The position numbers and the translations under genes were made by a program. The notes beneath the pieces are model-generated. The model was given only the letters and a program-made list of their open reading frames with translations, was not told the DNA's origin and searched no databases. Positions 34,771-44,021 of a stretch of DNA of 64,000 nucleotides are shown piece by piece. The stretch comes from Streptomyces phyllanthi. GTDB taxonomy: Bacteria; Actinomycetota; Actinomycetes; Streptomycetales; Streptomycetaceae. The stretch is taken from positions 1 through 64,000 of the forward strand of contig NZ_VJZE01000003.1 in assembly GCF_009377205.1 (NCBI RefSeq), written 5' to 3'. The stretch's first letter is position 1. Each line of letters begins with the position of its first letter.

Positions 34771-35546
34771 ATCCCGCAGCAGACGACCCCACCGGAGCGT
34801 TCGAGGGGAAGGTCGTCCTCGTCACCGGAGGCGGTTCGGGGATCGGCCTGGCCACCGCCCACGCCTTCGCCCGGCAGGGTGCGTCCGTCGTGGTCGCCGG
34901 GCGCAACCGCGAGAGTCTCCTCCTGGCTGTGGCGTCCATCCGGGGCGAGGGGGGTGAGGCCACGGCCGTCGTGTGCGATGTGAGATCGGCGGAGCAGGTG
35001 GACCGGCTCGTCGAGGAGACCGTGTCCGTCTACGGCGGGCTCGACATCGCGTTCAACAACGCCGGAGTCTCACTGGTCGGATCCCTCTCCGAGTTCTCCA
35101 CCGCACAGTGGGAGGAAGTCATCTCGACCAATCTCACCGGGACGTTCCTGCTGATGAGGCGCGAGGTCGACCATATGCGCCGAAACGGTGGAGGGGTCAT
35201 CGTCAACAGTGCCTCGAACGCCGCGCACATGACGCTTCCGCTCCTGGCCGCCTATTCCGCGTCCAAGGCCGCCGTGCTCTCTCTGACCCGGGCCGCCGGA
35301 CGGGAGTTCATCGCGGAGAACGTGCGGATCAACGCCATCTCACCGGGGCCGGTGGACACCCCCATGTGGGCAACGCGCCCCGGCGAGAGCCAGGCGGACC
35401 GGCGAAAGCGCATGGCCGCGGAGAGCCCTTCGGGGCGGATCGGGACGGCAGAGGAAATCGCGGACATGGTCCTGTGGCTCGCCTCGCCGCAAGCCGCATA
35501 TGTCGCGGGACACGATCTCGTCGTGGACGGCGCGATGAGCTCCTGA
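34767..35546 (+). CDS. short-chain dehydrogenase/reductase
   Basis: The 259-residue classical SDR has the cofactor motif TGGGSGIG, the structural NNAG motif, the catalytic Tyr and Lys in YSASK, and a PVDTPMW substrate-loop segment. GTG 34767 overlaps the stop of the condensation protein (GTGA); a longer in-frame reading is only shadow. It ends the NRPS/PKS operon, and the HEPD gene begins 124 bp later. It could reduce or oxidise the released polyketide-peptide or a phosphonate intermediate. Confidence 0.9.
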   Translation: MNPAADDPTGAFEGKVVLVTGGGSGIGLATAHAFARQGASVVVAGRNRESLLLAVASIRGEGGEATAVVCDVRSAEQVDRLVEETVSVYGGLDIAFNNAGVSLVGSLSEFSTAQWEEVISTNLTGTFLLMRREVDHMRRNGGGVIVNSASNAAHMTLPLLAAYSASKAAVLSLTRAAGREFIAENVRINAISPGPVDTPMWATRPGESQADRRKRMAAESPSGRIGTAEEIADMVLWLASPQAAYVAGHDLVVDGAMSS

Positions 35547-35670
35547 GACACCGGGCGCCGCGGGGTGAACCCACCCGCGGTCCGCCGGTCAGCCCGTTCC
35601 CCGAGCGGTTGCCCGTTCCCCGACCACACAGTCGGCTTACGTTCCCGAATTCCGTGACGAAGAGGATGGC

Positions 35671-37032
35671 ATGGACGGATCCGTCGTCGTTGACCCCTAC
35701 AAACTGAGGCACTGGCTGAACGCTCGCAAGGTGACGCCCGACCTCGTCGGCGCGCACACCGCGGTGAGTACGGCCGTACTGGATGAGATCCTGCGTCACC
35801 GCAGCACACTGCTCCCGGGCCGGGACGCCGCCGGGCTGGCCGACTACCTGAACATCACGGTCGGCCAACTCGGCGGCGACGACGAGCTGCCCACGGTCAT
35901 CCACCAGACGGCCGATCAGCTCAAAGCCACCGGCAGGACGGTGGAACGCGGTGGGATCGAGTTCTACAACTACTACACCCTGCCCGCGCCGACGGGCTGG
36001 ATCGCCCCGGTCATCCTCGACATCCTCTGCCCGCAGGACCGGCTGCCCGAGCTGAACAACGGCCACCTCGAGCCGGCCATCACCGTCAATCTCGGTCCGG
36101 GCGACATCAACGGCCGCTGGGGAGACGAACTCACCGACGCCACCTGGAGCGTTCTGCGAGCAAACCGGGACTCGGCGTGCTCCTGGATCGTGGGGGACTC
36201 CTATGTCGAGCCTCCCTACTGCCCGCACACCTACTCCCTGGCCTCCGGCGAGCCCGCGCGGATCCTCTCGTACACCACGCGTTCCAACCTTCACCACTTC
36301 ACGGAAGGGCTCAATACCTGGGGAGAGCCCGCCTTCGCCCGGCTGACGGCGGACCTGGGCGAGGCCCCCCATGGCCCGGCACTGCTCGCCATCGAGCTGG
36401 ACCGCCGGGGCTTCGACGCGCAGAGCGCCGCTGAGGCCGCGGGTATCGACCCGGAGGGCGTGACGGCCTACCTCCGGGGCCGGACGAACGCACTCGATCC
36501 CGCCGGCATCACCGCTCTGTCCCGGTGTCTCGGAGTCGACTACCGGACACTGCTGCCGGTGCACCGCTCCCACGACGCGGTCGGCAAGACGTACGGCTCG
36601 CTCGACGACAGCATCGCCGGGATCCGCAGGTTCAGGTCGTACACCGTCGCCTCGATGGCCGCCTCACCCCAGTTGCCGGACCTGTACGGCCTCTTCGTCC
36701 TGGTGGACAACCGGTCCCCGGAGTTCGAACCGGATCTGTGCGAACACGGCCCGACCCACTACCTCGTCACCGAGGGGTCGCCGTTGCTGCACTGGACCGG
36801 CTCGGACGGTACGAGCCGCTCCGCCGAGCTCGGCGTCGACGACAGCCTCTGGGTGGGTGCCTGCGTCGCCCATGGATTCAGCGGCCAGGGCGCGCTCATC
36901 AAGATGAGCAGCGGGGAGGGGTACTCCTACCTGGACCGCATGGAGATGACGAACACCTTCCGCACCGACGCGACACTGCGCCGCGGACGCCATGACCGCA
37001 TCGGCTGGGGAGACCAGGAGTCCGCGGGATGA
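35671..37032 (+). CDS. 2-hydroxyethylphosphonate dioxygenase (HEPD/PhpD-like)
   Basis: The 453-residue protein matches HEPD, a non-haem Fe(II) enzyme that cleaves 2-hydroxyethylphosphonate to hydroxymethylphosphonate and formate with O2. The N terminus DPYKLRHWLNARK holds the equivalent of active-site Lys16 (Lys20 here). LNNGHLEPAITVN carries Asn and His132, and YVEPPYCPH carries Glu180 and His186, giving the His-Glu-His iron site. The Glu argues for HEPD rather than methylphosphonate synthase, where I recall Gln at that position. The repeated HTH/cupin layout (second half from about 230) is also as in HEPD. It overlaps the aldehyde dehydrogenase gene by ATGA. Confidence 0.88.
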   Translation: MDGSVVVDPYKLRHWLNARKVTPDLVGAHTAVSTAVLDEILRHRSTLLPGRDAAGLADYLNITVGQLGGDDELPTVIHQTADQLKATGRTVERGGIEFYNYYTLPAPTGWIAPVILDILCPQDRLPELNNGHLEPAITVNLGPGDINGRWGDELTDATWSVLRANRDSACSWIVGDSYVEPPYCPHTYSLASGEPARILSYTTRSNLHHFTEGLNTWGEPAFARLTADLGEAPHGPALLAIELDRRGFDAQSAAEAAGIDPEGVTAYLRGRTNALDPAGITALSRCLGVDYRTLLPVHRSHDAVGKTYGSLDDSIAGIRRFRSYTVASMAASPQLPDLYGLFVLVDNRSPEFEPDLCEHGPTHYLVTEGSPLLHWTGSDGTSRSAELGVDDSLWVGACVAHGFSGQGALIKMSSGEGYSYLDRMEMTNTFRTDATLRRGRHDRIGWGDQESAG

Positions 37033-38429
37033 ACGAGATTCTCGTAGCGGGTGAGTGGGTCGCCTGCGAGCGCACCGTCGAGGTCCGCAATCCGTACACC
37101 GGCGACGTCGTGGGCGGTGTCGGCGTGGCGGACGCGGACCAGGTCCGCACCGCGCTTCGCGCGGCACGTGCCTACCGTCCCCGGTTCACGGCCTTCGACC
37201 GCTCGGAGATCCTCACCGAGGCGGCGGCCAGGGTCGAGGCGGACGCGGACGGCTTCGCCGAGTCGATCTGCGGGGAGTCCGGGCTGGCCCGCAAGGACGC
37301 CGACCGCGAGGTCGGCCGCGCGCTCGCGCTGCTGCGGCTCTGCGCGGAGGAGGCGAAACGGATTAGCGGCGAGGCGATACCCACGGACGTCACCGCGGCG
37401 CGCCACCGTCGAACCGCCGTGACCAGGCGAGACCCGGTGGGCGTGGTTGCCGCCATCACCCCGTTCAACCGACCGCTCCATCAGGTGGTCAACAAGGTCG
37501 GGCCGGCCATCGCCGCGGGCAACCGGGTGGTGCTCAAGCCGTCCGAGAAGACGCCCCTCACCGCGATCCGCTTCGTCCGGTGCCTGCTGGACGCCGGCCT
37601 GCCGGCCCCGATGCTGACGCTGCTGACCGGCACGCCGGAGGAGACCGGGCAGGCGCTCATCACCAGCGACTTGATCGACATGGTGACCTTCACCGGCAGC
37701 GCGGACGTCGGACGGCACATCGCCTCCACCATCGGCATGTGCCGGTCCACCTACGAACTCGGCGACAGCGGGGCGCTGATCGTCCTGGACGACGCGGACC
37801 TTCCGGCGGCGGCCCGGGCGGCGGCGGCAGGCGCTTTCGCCACGTCGGGTCAGTCCTGTCGCGGAGTCAAACGAATCCTGGTGCACGAGGACGTGGCGGG
37901 GGAGTTCGTGGAACTGCTCCGGGAGCAGGCAGCGGCCCTCGTGGTCGGCGACCCCCGGGACCCCGGGACGGACGTGGGGACGCTGATCGACGAGGCGGCG
38001 GCGCTGGCGGTCGAGGGACGCGTCCAGGAGGCCGTGCGGTCCGGGGCCAGGCTCGTCCACGGAGGCCACCGCGAGGGCGCCCAATTCTGGCCCACGGTGC
38101 TCGACGAGGTCCCACGGCACGTCCGGCTGGTCCGAGAGGAGACCTTCGGACCGTGTGCCCCGGTCATCCGGGTCAGCGGGCTCGACGAGGCGATCGCGAT
38201 CACCAACGGCACCCGGTACGGGCTGCAGACCGGACTGTTCACCGAACGGCTGAGCGCCGTCCGCCAAGCCATGGACGAACTCGAGGTCGGCGCGGTCATC
38301 GTCAACGACGGCCCTCAGTTCGACTCCCCGAACATCCCGTTCGGAGGGGTGAAGGACAGCGGTGTCGGACGCGAGGGTGTGCGTTTCGCGATCCACGAGA
38401 TGACCACGGTGCGGACCCTCGTCCTGTGA
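37029..38429 (+). CDS. aldehyde dehydrogenase, probable phosphonoformaldehyde dehydrogenase (PhpJ-like)
   Basis: The 466-residue NAD(P)-dependent aldehyde dehydrogenase has AITPFNRPLHQVVNKVGPA near the coenzyme site, the oxyanion Asn there, the general-base Glu in TYELGDSGALI and the nucleophile Cys277 in GQSCRG. In phosphinothricin biosynthesis PhpJ oxidises phosphonoformaldehyde to phosphonoformate, and the same gene set (HEPD, PhpE-like dehydrogenase) surrounds this one. It is coupled to HEPD by a 4-bp overlap. It could instead oxidise phosphonoacetaldehyde or another aldehyde. Confidence 0.85.
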   Translation: MNEILVAGEWVACERTVEVRNPYTGDVVGGVGVADADQVRTALRAARAYRPRFTAFDRSEILTEAAARVEADADGFAESICGESGLARKDADREVGRALALLRLCAEEAKRISGEAIPTDVTAARHRRTAVTRRDPVGVVAAITPFNRPLHQVVNKVGPAIAAGNRVVLKPSEKTPLTAIRFVRCLLDAGLPAPMLTLLTGTPEETGQALITSDLIDMVTFTGSADVGRHIASTIGMCRSTYELGDSGALIVLDDADLPAAARAAAAGAFATSGQSCRGVKRILVHEDVAGEFVELLREQAAALVVGDPRDPGTDVGTLIDEAAALAVEGRVQEAVRSGARLVHGGHREGAQFWPTVLDEVPRHVRLVREETFGPCAPVIRVSGLDEAIAITNGTRYGLQTGLFTERLSAVRQAMDELEVGAVIVNDGPQFDSPNIPFGGVKDSGVGREGVRFAIHEMTTVRTLVL

Positions 38430-38506
38430 GGGGCTGAGCCGCACGACGACGCACAGATCCGATTCCGACCCGATTCCGACGCCGCCGAGCCCGTGAGGGG
38501 AAGCCC

Positions 38507-39529
38507 ATGTCCGACTACCGAGTCGTCTACACAGACCCAGCGTGGGCGCTGGATGAGCATGGAGAGGTCGATCCACGACTGGCCGGAATCGAGCATGCCG
38601 CTCTCCCCGGCGACGCCCGACTCGATCTGGGGCTGATGCGCGATGGGGCGTTCGTCACCGAGGGACCGGAGTTCCTGGAGTGGATCGCGGGAGCCGACGC
38701 CGTCGTCGTGTACCGCGCCCAGGTCACCGAAGAGCTGGCCGACGTGCTCGCCGGCACGTGCAAGGTCGTCGCCCGGCAGGGGGTCGGTGTCGACAATCTC
38801 AACGCGCCGGTCCTGGCCCGGCGCGGCATACCGGCCTTCAACGTGCCGGACTACTGCGTCGACGAGGTGGTCACGCACACGATGGCGCTGCTGCTCGCCC
38901 TCGAGAGACACATCTGCGTGCAGAACCAGGCGGTGAAGGAGGACCGCTGGAACATCTTCACCGGCGGACGTCCCAGGCGGCTTCAGGAACTGACCGCAGG
39001 CCTGGTGGGATTCGGCCGCATCGGACGCGCCGTCAGCAGGAGGCTGACGGGCTTCTACGGCCGGGTCGTCGCCTACGACCCCTGGGTGCACGCCGACTTG
39101 ATGATCGGCCACGGCGTCCGCAAGGCGCACAGCCTGGAGGAGTTGCTGACCCAGTCGGACGCGGTCCTGCTCCACGCCGCACTGGACGACTCGTCCCGGT
39201 TCCTCATCAACGAGACCTCACTCGCCCACCTCCGACCGGGAGCAGTACTGGTCAACGCGGCCCGGGGCGGGCTCGTCCGCCCGGAGGCGGTGCTCGAGGC
39301 GCTGCGGGGAGGCCGACTGAACGGCTACGCGGCGGACGTGTTCACGCCGGAGGACCCGAATCGCAGCGAGGTCAACCGGGAGATCCTGAAATTCGACAAC
39401 GTCGTGGTCAGCTCGCACCGCGCCTTCCTCTCCGAGGAATCGGAGGTGAGCCAGCGGACGAGGGTCGCCGAGGAGGTGGCCCACACCCTCACCACCGGCG
39501 AGCCCCCGCGCTTCGGCCGGGTGGTGTGA
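38507..39529 (+). CDS. D-2-hydroxyacid dehydrogenase family, probable hydroxymethylphosphonate dehydrogenase (PhpE-like)
   Basis: The 340-residue protein has the NAD motif GLVGFGRIGRAVSRR, the block LVNAARGGLVRPEAV, catalytic-type Glu in VFTPEDP and His in VVSSHRAFLS. In phosphinothricin biosynthesis PhpE, a phosphoglycerate-dehydrogenase-like enzyme, oxidises hydroxymethylphosphonate to phosphonoformaldehyde, and this gene lies between the PhpJ-like gene and PEP mutase. A GAGGGGAAG site precedes the ATG. It is one of three such dehydrogenases in the region; its position makes this one the best PhpE candidate. Confidence 0.8.
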   Translation: MSDYRVVYTDPAWALDEHGEVDPRLAGIEHAALPGDARLDLGLMRDGAFVTEGPEFLEWIAGADAVVVYRAQVTEELADVLAGTCKVVARQGVGVDNLNAPVLARRGIPAFNVPDYCVDEVVTHTMALLLALERHICVQNQAVKEDRWNIFTGGRPRRLQELTAGLVGFGRIGRAVSRRLTGFYGRVVAYDPWVHADLMIGHGVRKAHSLEELLTQSDAVLLHAALDDSSRFLINETSLAHLRPGAVLVNAARGGLVRPEAVLEALRGGRLNGYAADVFTPEDPNRSEVNREILKFDNVVVSSHRAFLSEESEVSQRTRVAEEVAHTLTTGEPPRFGRVV

Positions 39530-39586
39530 GCCCGGTCCTCTGCCGGCAGACCCCGCGAACGTCATGCTCAGAACGGAGAAACATCG

Positions 39587-40531
39587 ATGACAGTCGAAGG
39601 ACCCGGCACACCGGTCCCGCGCGGCCCCGCTCCTTCGCAACCGGCCGACCGGTTGCGCGAGCTGCTCACCAGCGACTCCCTGGGCTTCCTCATGGAGGCG
39701 CACAGCGGCCTGTCCGCGAAGATCGTCCAGGACGAGGGGTTCGATGCGATCTGGGCCTCCGGCCTCTCCATAGCCACGGCCTTCGGCGTCCGGGACAGCA
39801 ACGAGTTGTCGTGGACGCAGGTCGTCGACGTCGTGGGCTCGATCACCGAGGTGGTGAGCACTCCGGTGCTCATGGACGGTGACACCGGCTTCGGGAACTT
39901 CAACAACGCCAGACGTCTCGTCACCAGCCTGTGCCGCATGGGCGTGGCCGGTGTGTGCATCGAGGACAAGGTCTTCCCCAAGCTGAACTCCTTCGTGGGG
40001 GAGCGCCATCCGCTGGCGGAGATCGACGAGTTCTGCGGCAAGATCAAGGCTTGCAAGGACGCCCAGACCGTTCCGGCGTTCACCGTGGTCGCGCGGGTGG
40101 AGGCTCTGGTGGCCGGTCACGGATTCGGCGAGGCGCTGCGCAGGGCGGAGGCGTATCGGGAGGCCGGAGCCGACGCCGTGTTCATTCACTCCAAGAAGAC
40201 GGACGGCAAGGAGATCCTGAGGTTCGCGCAGGAGTGGGCCGAGCGGTGCCCTCTCATCGTGACGCCCACCACGTACCACACGGTCCCGACCGACGCGTTC
40301 CAGGAGCACGGAGTCTCCGCGGTGATCTGGGCCAACCACATGATGCGGGCCTCGATCGCGGCCATGCGCTCCGCCTGCCGAGAGGTCAGGCAGACGCGGA
40401 CGGTGACCGGGGTGGAGCGTCGCATCGCACCGCTGAAGGAGGTCTTCGACCTTCTTGACTACCCGGAGTTGGAGAGGGCCTCGCACCGCTATCTGCCGCA
40501 GCGCATGCCGCTGGGTGAGGAGGTCTGGTGA
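39587..40531 (+). CDS. phosphoenolpyruvate phosphomutase
   Basis: The 314-residue PEP mutase of the isocitrate-lyase superfamily forms the C-P bond by converting PEP to phosphonopyruvate. The diagnostic motif EDKVFPKLNS (from Glu126) fits EDK(x)5NS of true mutases, and the Mg2+ site is seen in MDGDTGFGNFNNARR. An ATG with GGAGAAA upstream starts the gene. It overlaps the decarboxylase gene by GTGA, which pulls the unfavourable equilibrium forward. This gene is the marker that makes the region a phosphonate cluster. Confidence 0.96.
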   Translation: MTVEGPGTPVPRGPAPSQPADRLRELLTSDSLGFLMEAHSGLSAKIVQDEGFDAIWASGLSIATAFGVRDSNELSWTQVVDVVGSITEVVSTPVLMDGDTGFGNFNNARRLVTSLCRMGVAGVCIEDKVFPKLNSFVGERHPLAEIDEFCGKIKACKDAQTVPAFTVVARVEALVAGHGFGEALRRAEAYREAGADAVFIHSKKTDGKEILRFAQEWAERCPLIVTPTTYHTVPTDAFQEHGVSAVIWANHMMRASIAAMRSACREVRQTRTVTGVERRIAPLKEVFDLLDYPELERASHRYLPQRMPLGEEVW

Positions 40532-41766
40532 TCTCCGCCCAGACCTTTGTCCGGTCGGCTGCGGAGCGCGGCTACGACTTCTGCGCCGGGGTGCCCTGCT
40601 CTCTGCTGACGCCTCTGATCAACCATGTGATCTCCGATGCCGACCTGCACTACGTCCCGGCCACCTCGGAGGGGGAGGCGATCGCCCTGTCGGCCGGCGC
40701 CTGGCTGGCGGGCCGACAGACGATCACGATGTGCCAGAACTCCGGCCTGGGGAACATGGTCAACCCCCTGACCTCGCTGAACCGGCCGTTCCGCATCCCG
40801 ACCCTGCTCATCTGCACCTGGCGGGGGGAGCCGGGGAAGCCGGACGAACCGCAGCACGAACTCATGGGCCGGATCACCCCCGGGCTGCTCGCGCTGATGG
40901 AGATCGGCCACGAGCCCTTCCCCACCGCCGACGACATGGTCGGGGGAACCCTGGACCGGGCCGTCCGGGCAGCGGCGGACCGCAGGACCAGCGCACTGGT
41001 CATGGCCGCCGGCTCGGTGGCGGACATGCCCCTGAGCGCGCCGCATGCCATTGCGCCGTCGACGGGCGACATCACCGATCTCCGGGAGAGCTTCTCCGGA
41101 GCGACCCGGCTCCAGGCCCTGACGAGCTTCCTGGCGTGGGTTCCCGACGAGGCGGCCGTCCTGGTGTCGACCGGCAAGGGTGGGCGTGAACTGTACACAC
41201 TCGCCGACCGGGATCAGCACTTCTACCAGGTGGGCTCCATGGGCTGCGTCAGTGCTGTGGGCCTGGGAGTGGCCCTCAACTCACCGAGGCCCGTGGTCGT
41301 CCTGGACGGGGACGGCGCCGCGCTGATGAAACTGGGCAACCTGGCCACGATCGGGGCCATGCAGCCGGGCAACCTCGTGCACATCGTTCTCGACAACGCG
41401 AGTCATGACTCGACGGGAGGCCAGCCGACCGTCTCCCCGGGGGTCGACTTCGCCGCAATAGCCGCCGCGTGCGGCTATCGGACGGCCACCCGGTGCAACA
41501 CCCTGGCCGGTTTCAGCAAGGCGTTGGAAACGCTCACTTCGTCACCCGGTCCGCACCTGGTGCACCTTCGTATCGCGCCGGGGTCGGTCTCCGGACTGGG
41601 GAGACCGACCATCAGTCCGCGCGAGGTGGCGGACCGGTTCCGCTCCTGGCTCGCGGCCTGGACGGGGCTGACCGGAGGGAACTCCGGCGCGTCGTCGTGG
41701 CCGGGCCTCGGGCCGAGCGCGACGTATCAGTCCCCCAACTGTTCAAGAAGGGCGAATCCACTGTGA
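40528..41766 (+). CDS. phosphonopyruvate decarboxylase
   Basis: This 412-residue TPP enzyme is the normal partner of PEP mutase and converts phosphonopyruvate to phosphonoacetaldehyde. The N-terminal domain has GVPCSLLTPLINHV and ATSEGEAIALSAGAWLAG; the C-terminal TPP/Mg2+ motif runs from VVLDGDGAALMKLGNL to LDNASHDSTGGQ. GTG 40528 overlaps the mutase stop. The last 30 or so residues (GGNSGASSWPG onward) look like a non-conserved tail. They overlap the convergent regulator gene by 40 bp, so the true functional end is earlier than the stop. Confidence 0.94.
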   Translation: MISAQTFVRSAAERGYDFCAGVPCSLLTPLINHVISDADLHYVPATSEGEAIALSAGAWLAGRQTITMCQNSGLGNMVNPLTSLNRPFRIPTLLICTWRGEPGKPDEPQHELMGRITPGLLALMEIGHEPFPTADDMVGGTLDRAVRAAADRRTSALVMAAGSVADMPLSAPHAIAPSTGDITDLRESFSGATRLQALTSFLAWVPDEAAVLVSTGKGGRELYTLADRDQHFYQVGSMGCVSAVGLGVALNSPRPVVVLDGDGAALMKLGNLATIGAMQPGNLVHIVLDNASHDSTGGQPTVSPGVDFAAIAAACGYRTATRCNTLAGFSKALETLTSSPGPHLVHLRIAPGSVSGLGRPTISPREVADRFRSWLAAWTGLTGGNSGASSWPGLGPSATYQSPNCSRRANPL

Positions 41767-42641
41767 TCGAGCTGATAGAAGACCCGGCCGCCGAGACGCT
41801 GCCTCCAGACGAGCTCTGCCGAGGTGAGTACCGCCAGGTGCTGGGAGACCGTGCTCTTCGCCAGACCGAGCGACTGGGCGACGGCGGTGGTGGTCTTGGG
41901 CATCTCCAGCGCCCTCATGATCCGCGCCCGGCCGGTTCCGATGAGCAGCGCCAAGCGGTCCTTGCTCTCCTCATCGCTTTTCGTGTCCGCGACCAGGGGG
42001 AGGAATCCCGACGCCCGAGCCTGGTACGACATCGCAATGGTCGGTTCATTCACGGTAAACATGCGCGTACCGCCCGAGAACACACTGGGTATCAATACCA
42101 GTTGCGCGCGGGCAACAGAACGAGTGAGGTCCAGATGGTAGGGGGCGGTCAATGTCGGCCGCTGCCAATGCACCCGGCCTCCCAGTTCCGCGAGCATCGC
42201 CTCCGGGCCGCCGACGGCCAGCGTCCGTGCCCTGAAGAGGACTTCCTCCTCCAGTGATGTACGGATCGAGTTCCAGTAGGGGCCGATCGCCCCGTGCCAG
42301 TACTGTTCGAGCAGGTCCACCAGTTGCTCTTCGCCCGGTGTGTTTCCGTCCTGCCGCAGGAAGTTGAGCTCGGCCGAAAGGGTCGTTCGGGACGGGTCGG
42401 GAATGTAGGCGTAGGCTCGCTTCAGGAACGCCGCCTCTTGTCTGCGTGTCAGATCAAGAAGTGGACCCATTACTTCTGGTTGCACCGATCGCCGTGCGTA
42501 GTGCATCCAGCTTGCGTACGGTGACGGAACCGCGCCGCGGTAACGGGCGAAGAGTGCCAGGCTGCCAAGAGTCTCCCATAACGGGCTGAGTGCCAGCCTG
42601 ATCGAACGCAGGCTCTCGTTATCAAGGTGCAGTCGGATCAC
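41727..42641 (-). CDS. winged-helix transcriptional regulator (ArsR-like HTH at C terminus)
   Basis: The protein has about 304 residues. The N-terminal 210 residues form an undefined domain (LHLDNESLRSIRLALSPLWETL at its start), and a C-terminal HTH occupies about 225-300 (AVAQSLGLAKSTVSQHLAVL, then a GGRVFYQL wing). Such proteins are common Streptomyces regulators of unknown effector. GTG 42641 is preferred to GTG 42665 because AGGGA lies six bases upstream. It is the only obvious pathway regulator in about 49 kb and sits between the phosphonate and pantothenate-like operons. Repeated TTGATACC boxes lie in its promoter region and inside the gene. Confidence 0.82.
   Translation of the reverse strand: MIRLHLDNESLRSIRLALSPLWETLGSLALFARYRGAVPSPYASWMHYARRSVQPEVMGPLLDLTRRQEAAFLKRAYAYIPDPSRTTLSAELNFLRQDGNTPGEEQLVDLLEQYWHGAIGPYWNSIRTSLEEEVLFRARTLAVGGPEAMLAELGGRVHWQRPTLTAPYHLDLTRSVARAQLVLIPSVFSGGTRMFTVNEPTIAMSYQARASGFLPLVADTKSDEESKDRLALLIGTGRARIMRALEMPKTTTAVAQSLGLAKSTVSQHLAVLTSAELVWRQRLGGRVFYQLDHSGFALLEQLGD
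42088..42099. promoter_or_regulatory. GGTATCAATACC dyad within the regulator gene
   Basis: The near-palindrome GGTAT-CA-ATACC matches on the other strand the ATTGATACC boxes at 42725-42746. A regulator coding region in GC-rich DNA rarely holds such an A/T-rich dyad, so it may be an additional binding site. The match was found by eye. Confidence 0.35.
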
Positions 42642-43060
42642 GGGATTTCCCTGATGTGAGGACACGCCTTAGTGGGCGTCTGGGTGTAGTTGGGCACGAC
42701 AGAGGAGTGTGTGAAGACAACTGCATTGATACCAGGCATTGATACCCAGGCACTTATGACGGTAAGTCGGAGTGAAGTTTGACACTCTTGTGTCTCTCGT
42801 GTGGCGTCGGATAGGGTCGGAAACCGATCCCAGACGATCTTGTGAAACTGAAACGCGTCAGCGGCGGCTGGGTTGAGCATGGAAACGGGGGCTCAATGGT
42901 GAAATTCTGCGCTGCCCGAAACTGGACGGTGAACTTCCCCGCCTCCGAACGCTGACGGTGCATCACGGCCGCTGTATTGCGTTCAGGGATTTCCCCTTGG
43001 CCATCGGTGAAATCGTCTCTGCCGAGGGGATCCACGGCACCATGATTCAAAGGATGTGTC
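42642..43060. promoter_or_regulatory. divergent intergenic region with tandem ATTGATACC boxes
   Basis: This 419-bp gap separates the leftward regulator from the rightward panB-like operon. It contains two direct copies, ATTGATACCaggc (42725-42737) and ATTGATACCcaggc (42738-42751), spaced 13 bp apart. These are candidate operators for the adjacent regulator. AAAGGA at about 43048 serves the panB-like gene. No convincing gene was found in the stretch. Confidence 0.5.
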
Positions 43061-43909
43061 ATGCCTGAGGACTCCAGGGAAGAACCGCCCGCGACGTTTG
43101 AATGGCCGACCCGTGGCCGTGTTCGCACGAGACACCTGCGCGCGGCAAAGGAGGCGGGGCACCGATGGGCCATGCTGACCAGCTACGACCAGTACACGGC
43201 CGGCATCTTCGACGCCGCGGGCGTGCCCGCGCTGCTGGTCGGCGACTCGGCCGCGAACAACGTCTACGGTCACGACACGACCGTCGCCGTGACCGTCGAC
43301 GAACTGCTGCCGCTCGTGAAGGCCGTGGTGCGCAGTACGGAGCACGCACTCGTGGTCGGCGACCTTCCCTTCGGCTCCTACGAGAACGGGCCGAAGCAGG
43401 CGCTGCGTACCGCCGTCCGGTTCATGAAGGAGGGCGGCTGCCAGGCCGTCAAGCTCGAGGGCGGACGGCGCGTGGCGCCGCAGATCGCCCGGATCGTGCA
43501 GGCGGGCATCCCCGTCATGGCGCACATCGGGTTCACCCCGCAGAGCGAGCACCAACTGGGTGGCTACCGGGTGCAGGGCCGCGGCGAGGCCGTCTCCGAG
43601 GTGCTGGAGGATGCCCGGGCGGTGGTCGAAGCCGGGGCGTTCGCCGTGGTGCTGGAGATGGTTCCCGCGCTGGTGGCGAAGCAGCTGACCGCCGAGCTGC
43701 CCGTGCCGACCATCGGTATCGGCGCAGGCGCCGACTGCGACGCGCAGGTCATGATCTGGCAGGACATGGCCGGTCTGCGCACCGGTCGGCCACTCAGGTT
43801 CGTGAAGCGGTACGCCGATCTCGCGGGGACGCTGGACGAGGCGGTCCGCGCGTTCGCCGGCGAGGTGCGCACCGGCGCGTTCCCCGGGCCGGAGCACGCG
43901 TTCGAATGA
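43061..43909 (+). CDS. ketopantoate hydroxymethyltransferase homologue (PanB-like)
   Basis: The 282-residue PanB fold has all main motifs: [27 protein letters not shown] (Mg2+ site), [24 protein letters not shown] and the catalytic Glu region [13 protein letters not shown], then [12 protein letters not shown]. PanB adds a hydroxymethyl from methylene-tetrahydrofolate to 2-oxoisovalerate. Here it leads an operon holding PanC, an aminotransferase and dehydrogenases but no housekeeping genes, so a dedicated biosynthetic copy making ketopantoate (or an analogue) for the product is likely. ATG 43061 follows AAAGGA. Confidence 0.9.
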   Translation: MPEDSREEPPATFEWPTRGRVRTRHLRAAKEAGHRWAMLTSYDQYTAGIFDAAGVPALLVGDSAANNVYGHDTTVAVTVDELLPLVKAVVRSTEHALVVGDLPFGSYENGPKQALRTAVRFMKEGGCQAVKLEGGRRVAPQIARIVQAGIPVMAHIGFTPQSEHQLGGYRVQGRGEAVSEVLEDARAVVEAGAFAVVLEMVPALVAKQLTAELPVPTIGIGAGADCDAQVMIWQDMAGLRTGRPLRFVKRYADLAGTLDEAVRAFAGEVRTGAFPGPEHAFE

Positions 43910-44021
43910 TCACACGCGATGAGCCCGCTCCTCGACAGCTTCCCGAGCGCACCGGGCGGGTGTCCGCGCCCGACTGGTGCCACCCGAAGACACACTCCCC
44001 CAGAACTGCCGGAGGGACGCC

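Noticed and set aside
35671-37032. Methylphosphonate synthase instead of HEPD
   Set aside because: The iron ligand Glu (Glu180 in YVEPP) is kept, whereas as I recall methylphosphonate synthases have Gln there. PhpE- and PhpJ-like genes next door also fit hydroxymethylphosphonate.
35671-40531. A complete phosphinothricin (bialaphos) cluster
   Set aside because: Only the early genes are present; no nucleotidyl-phosphonoformate, enolase-like, P-methylase or acetyltransferase genes of that pathway were recognised.
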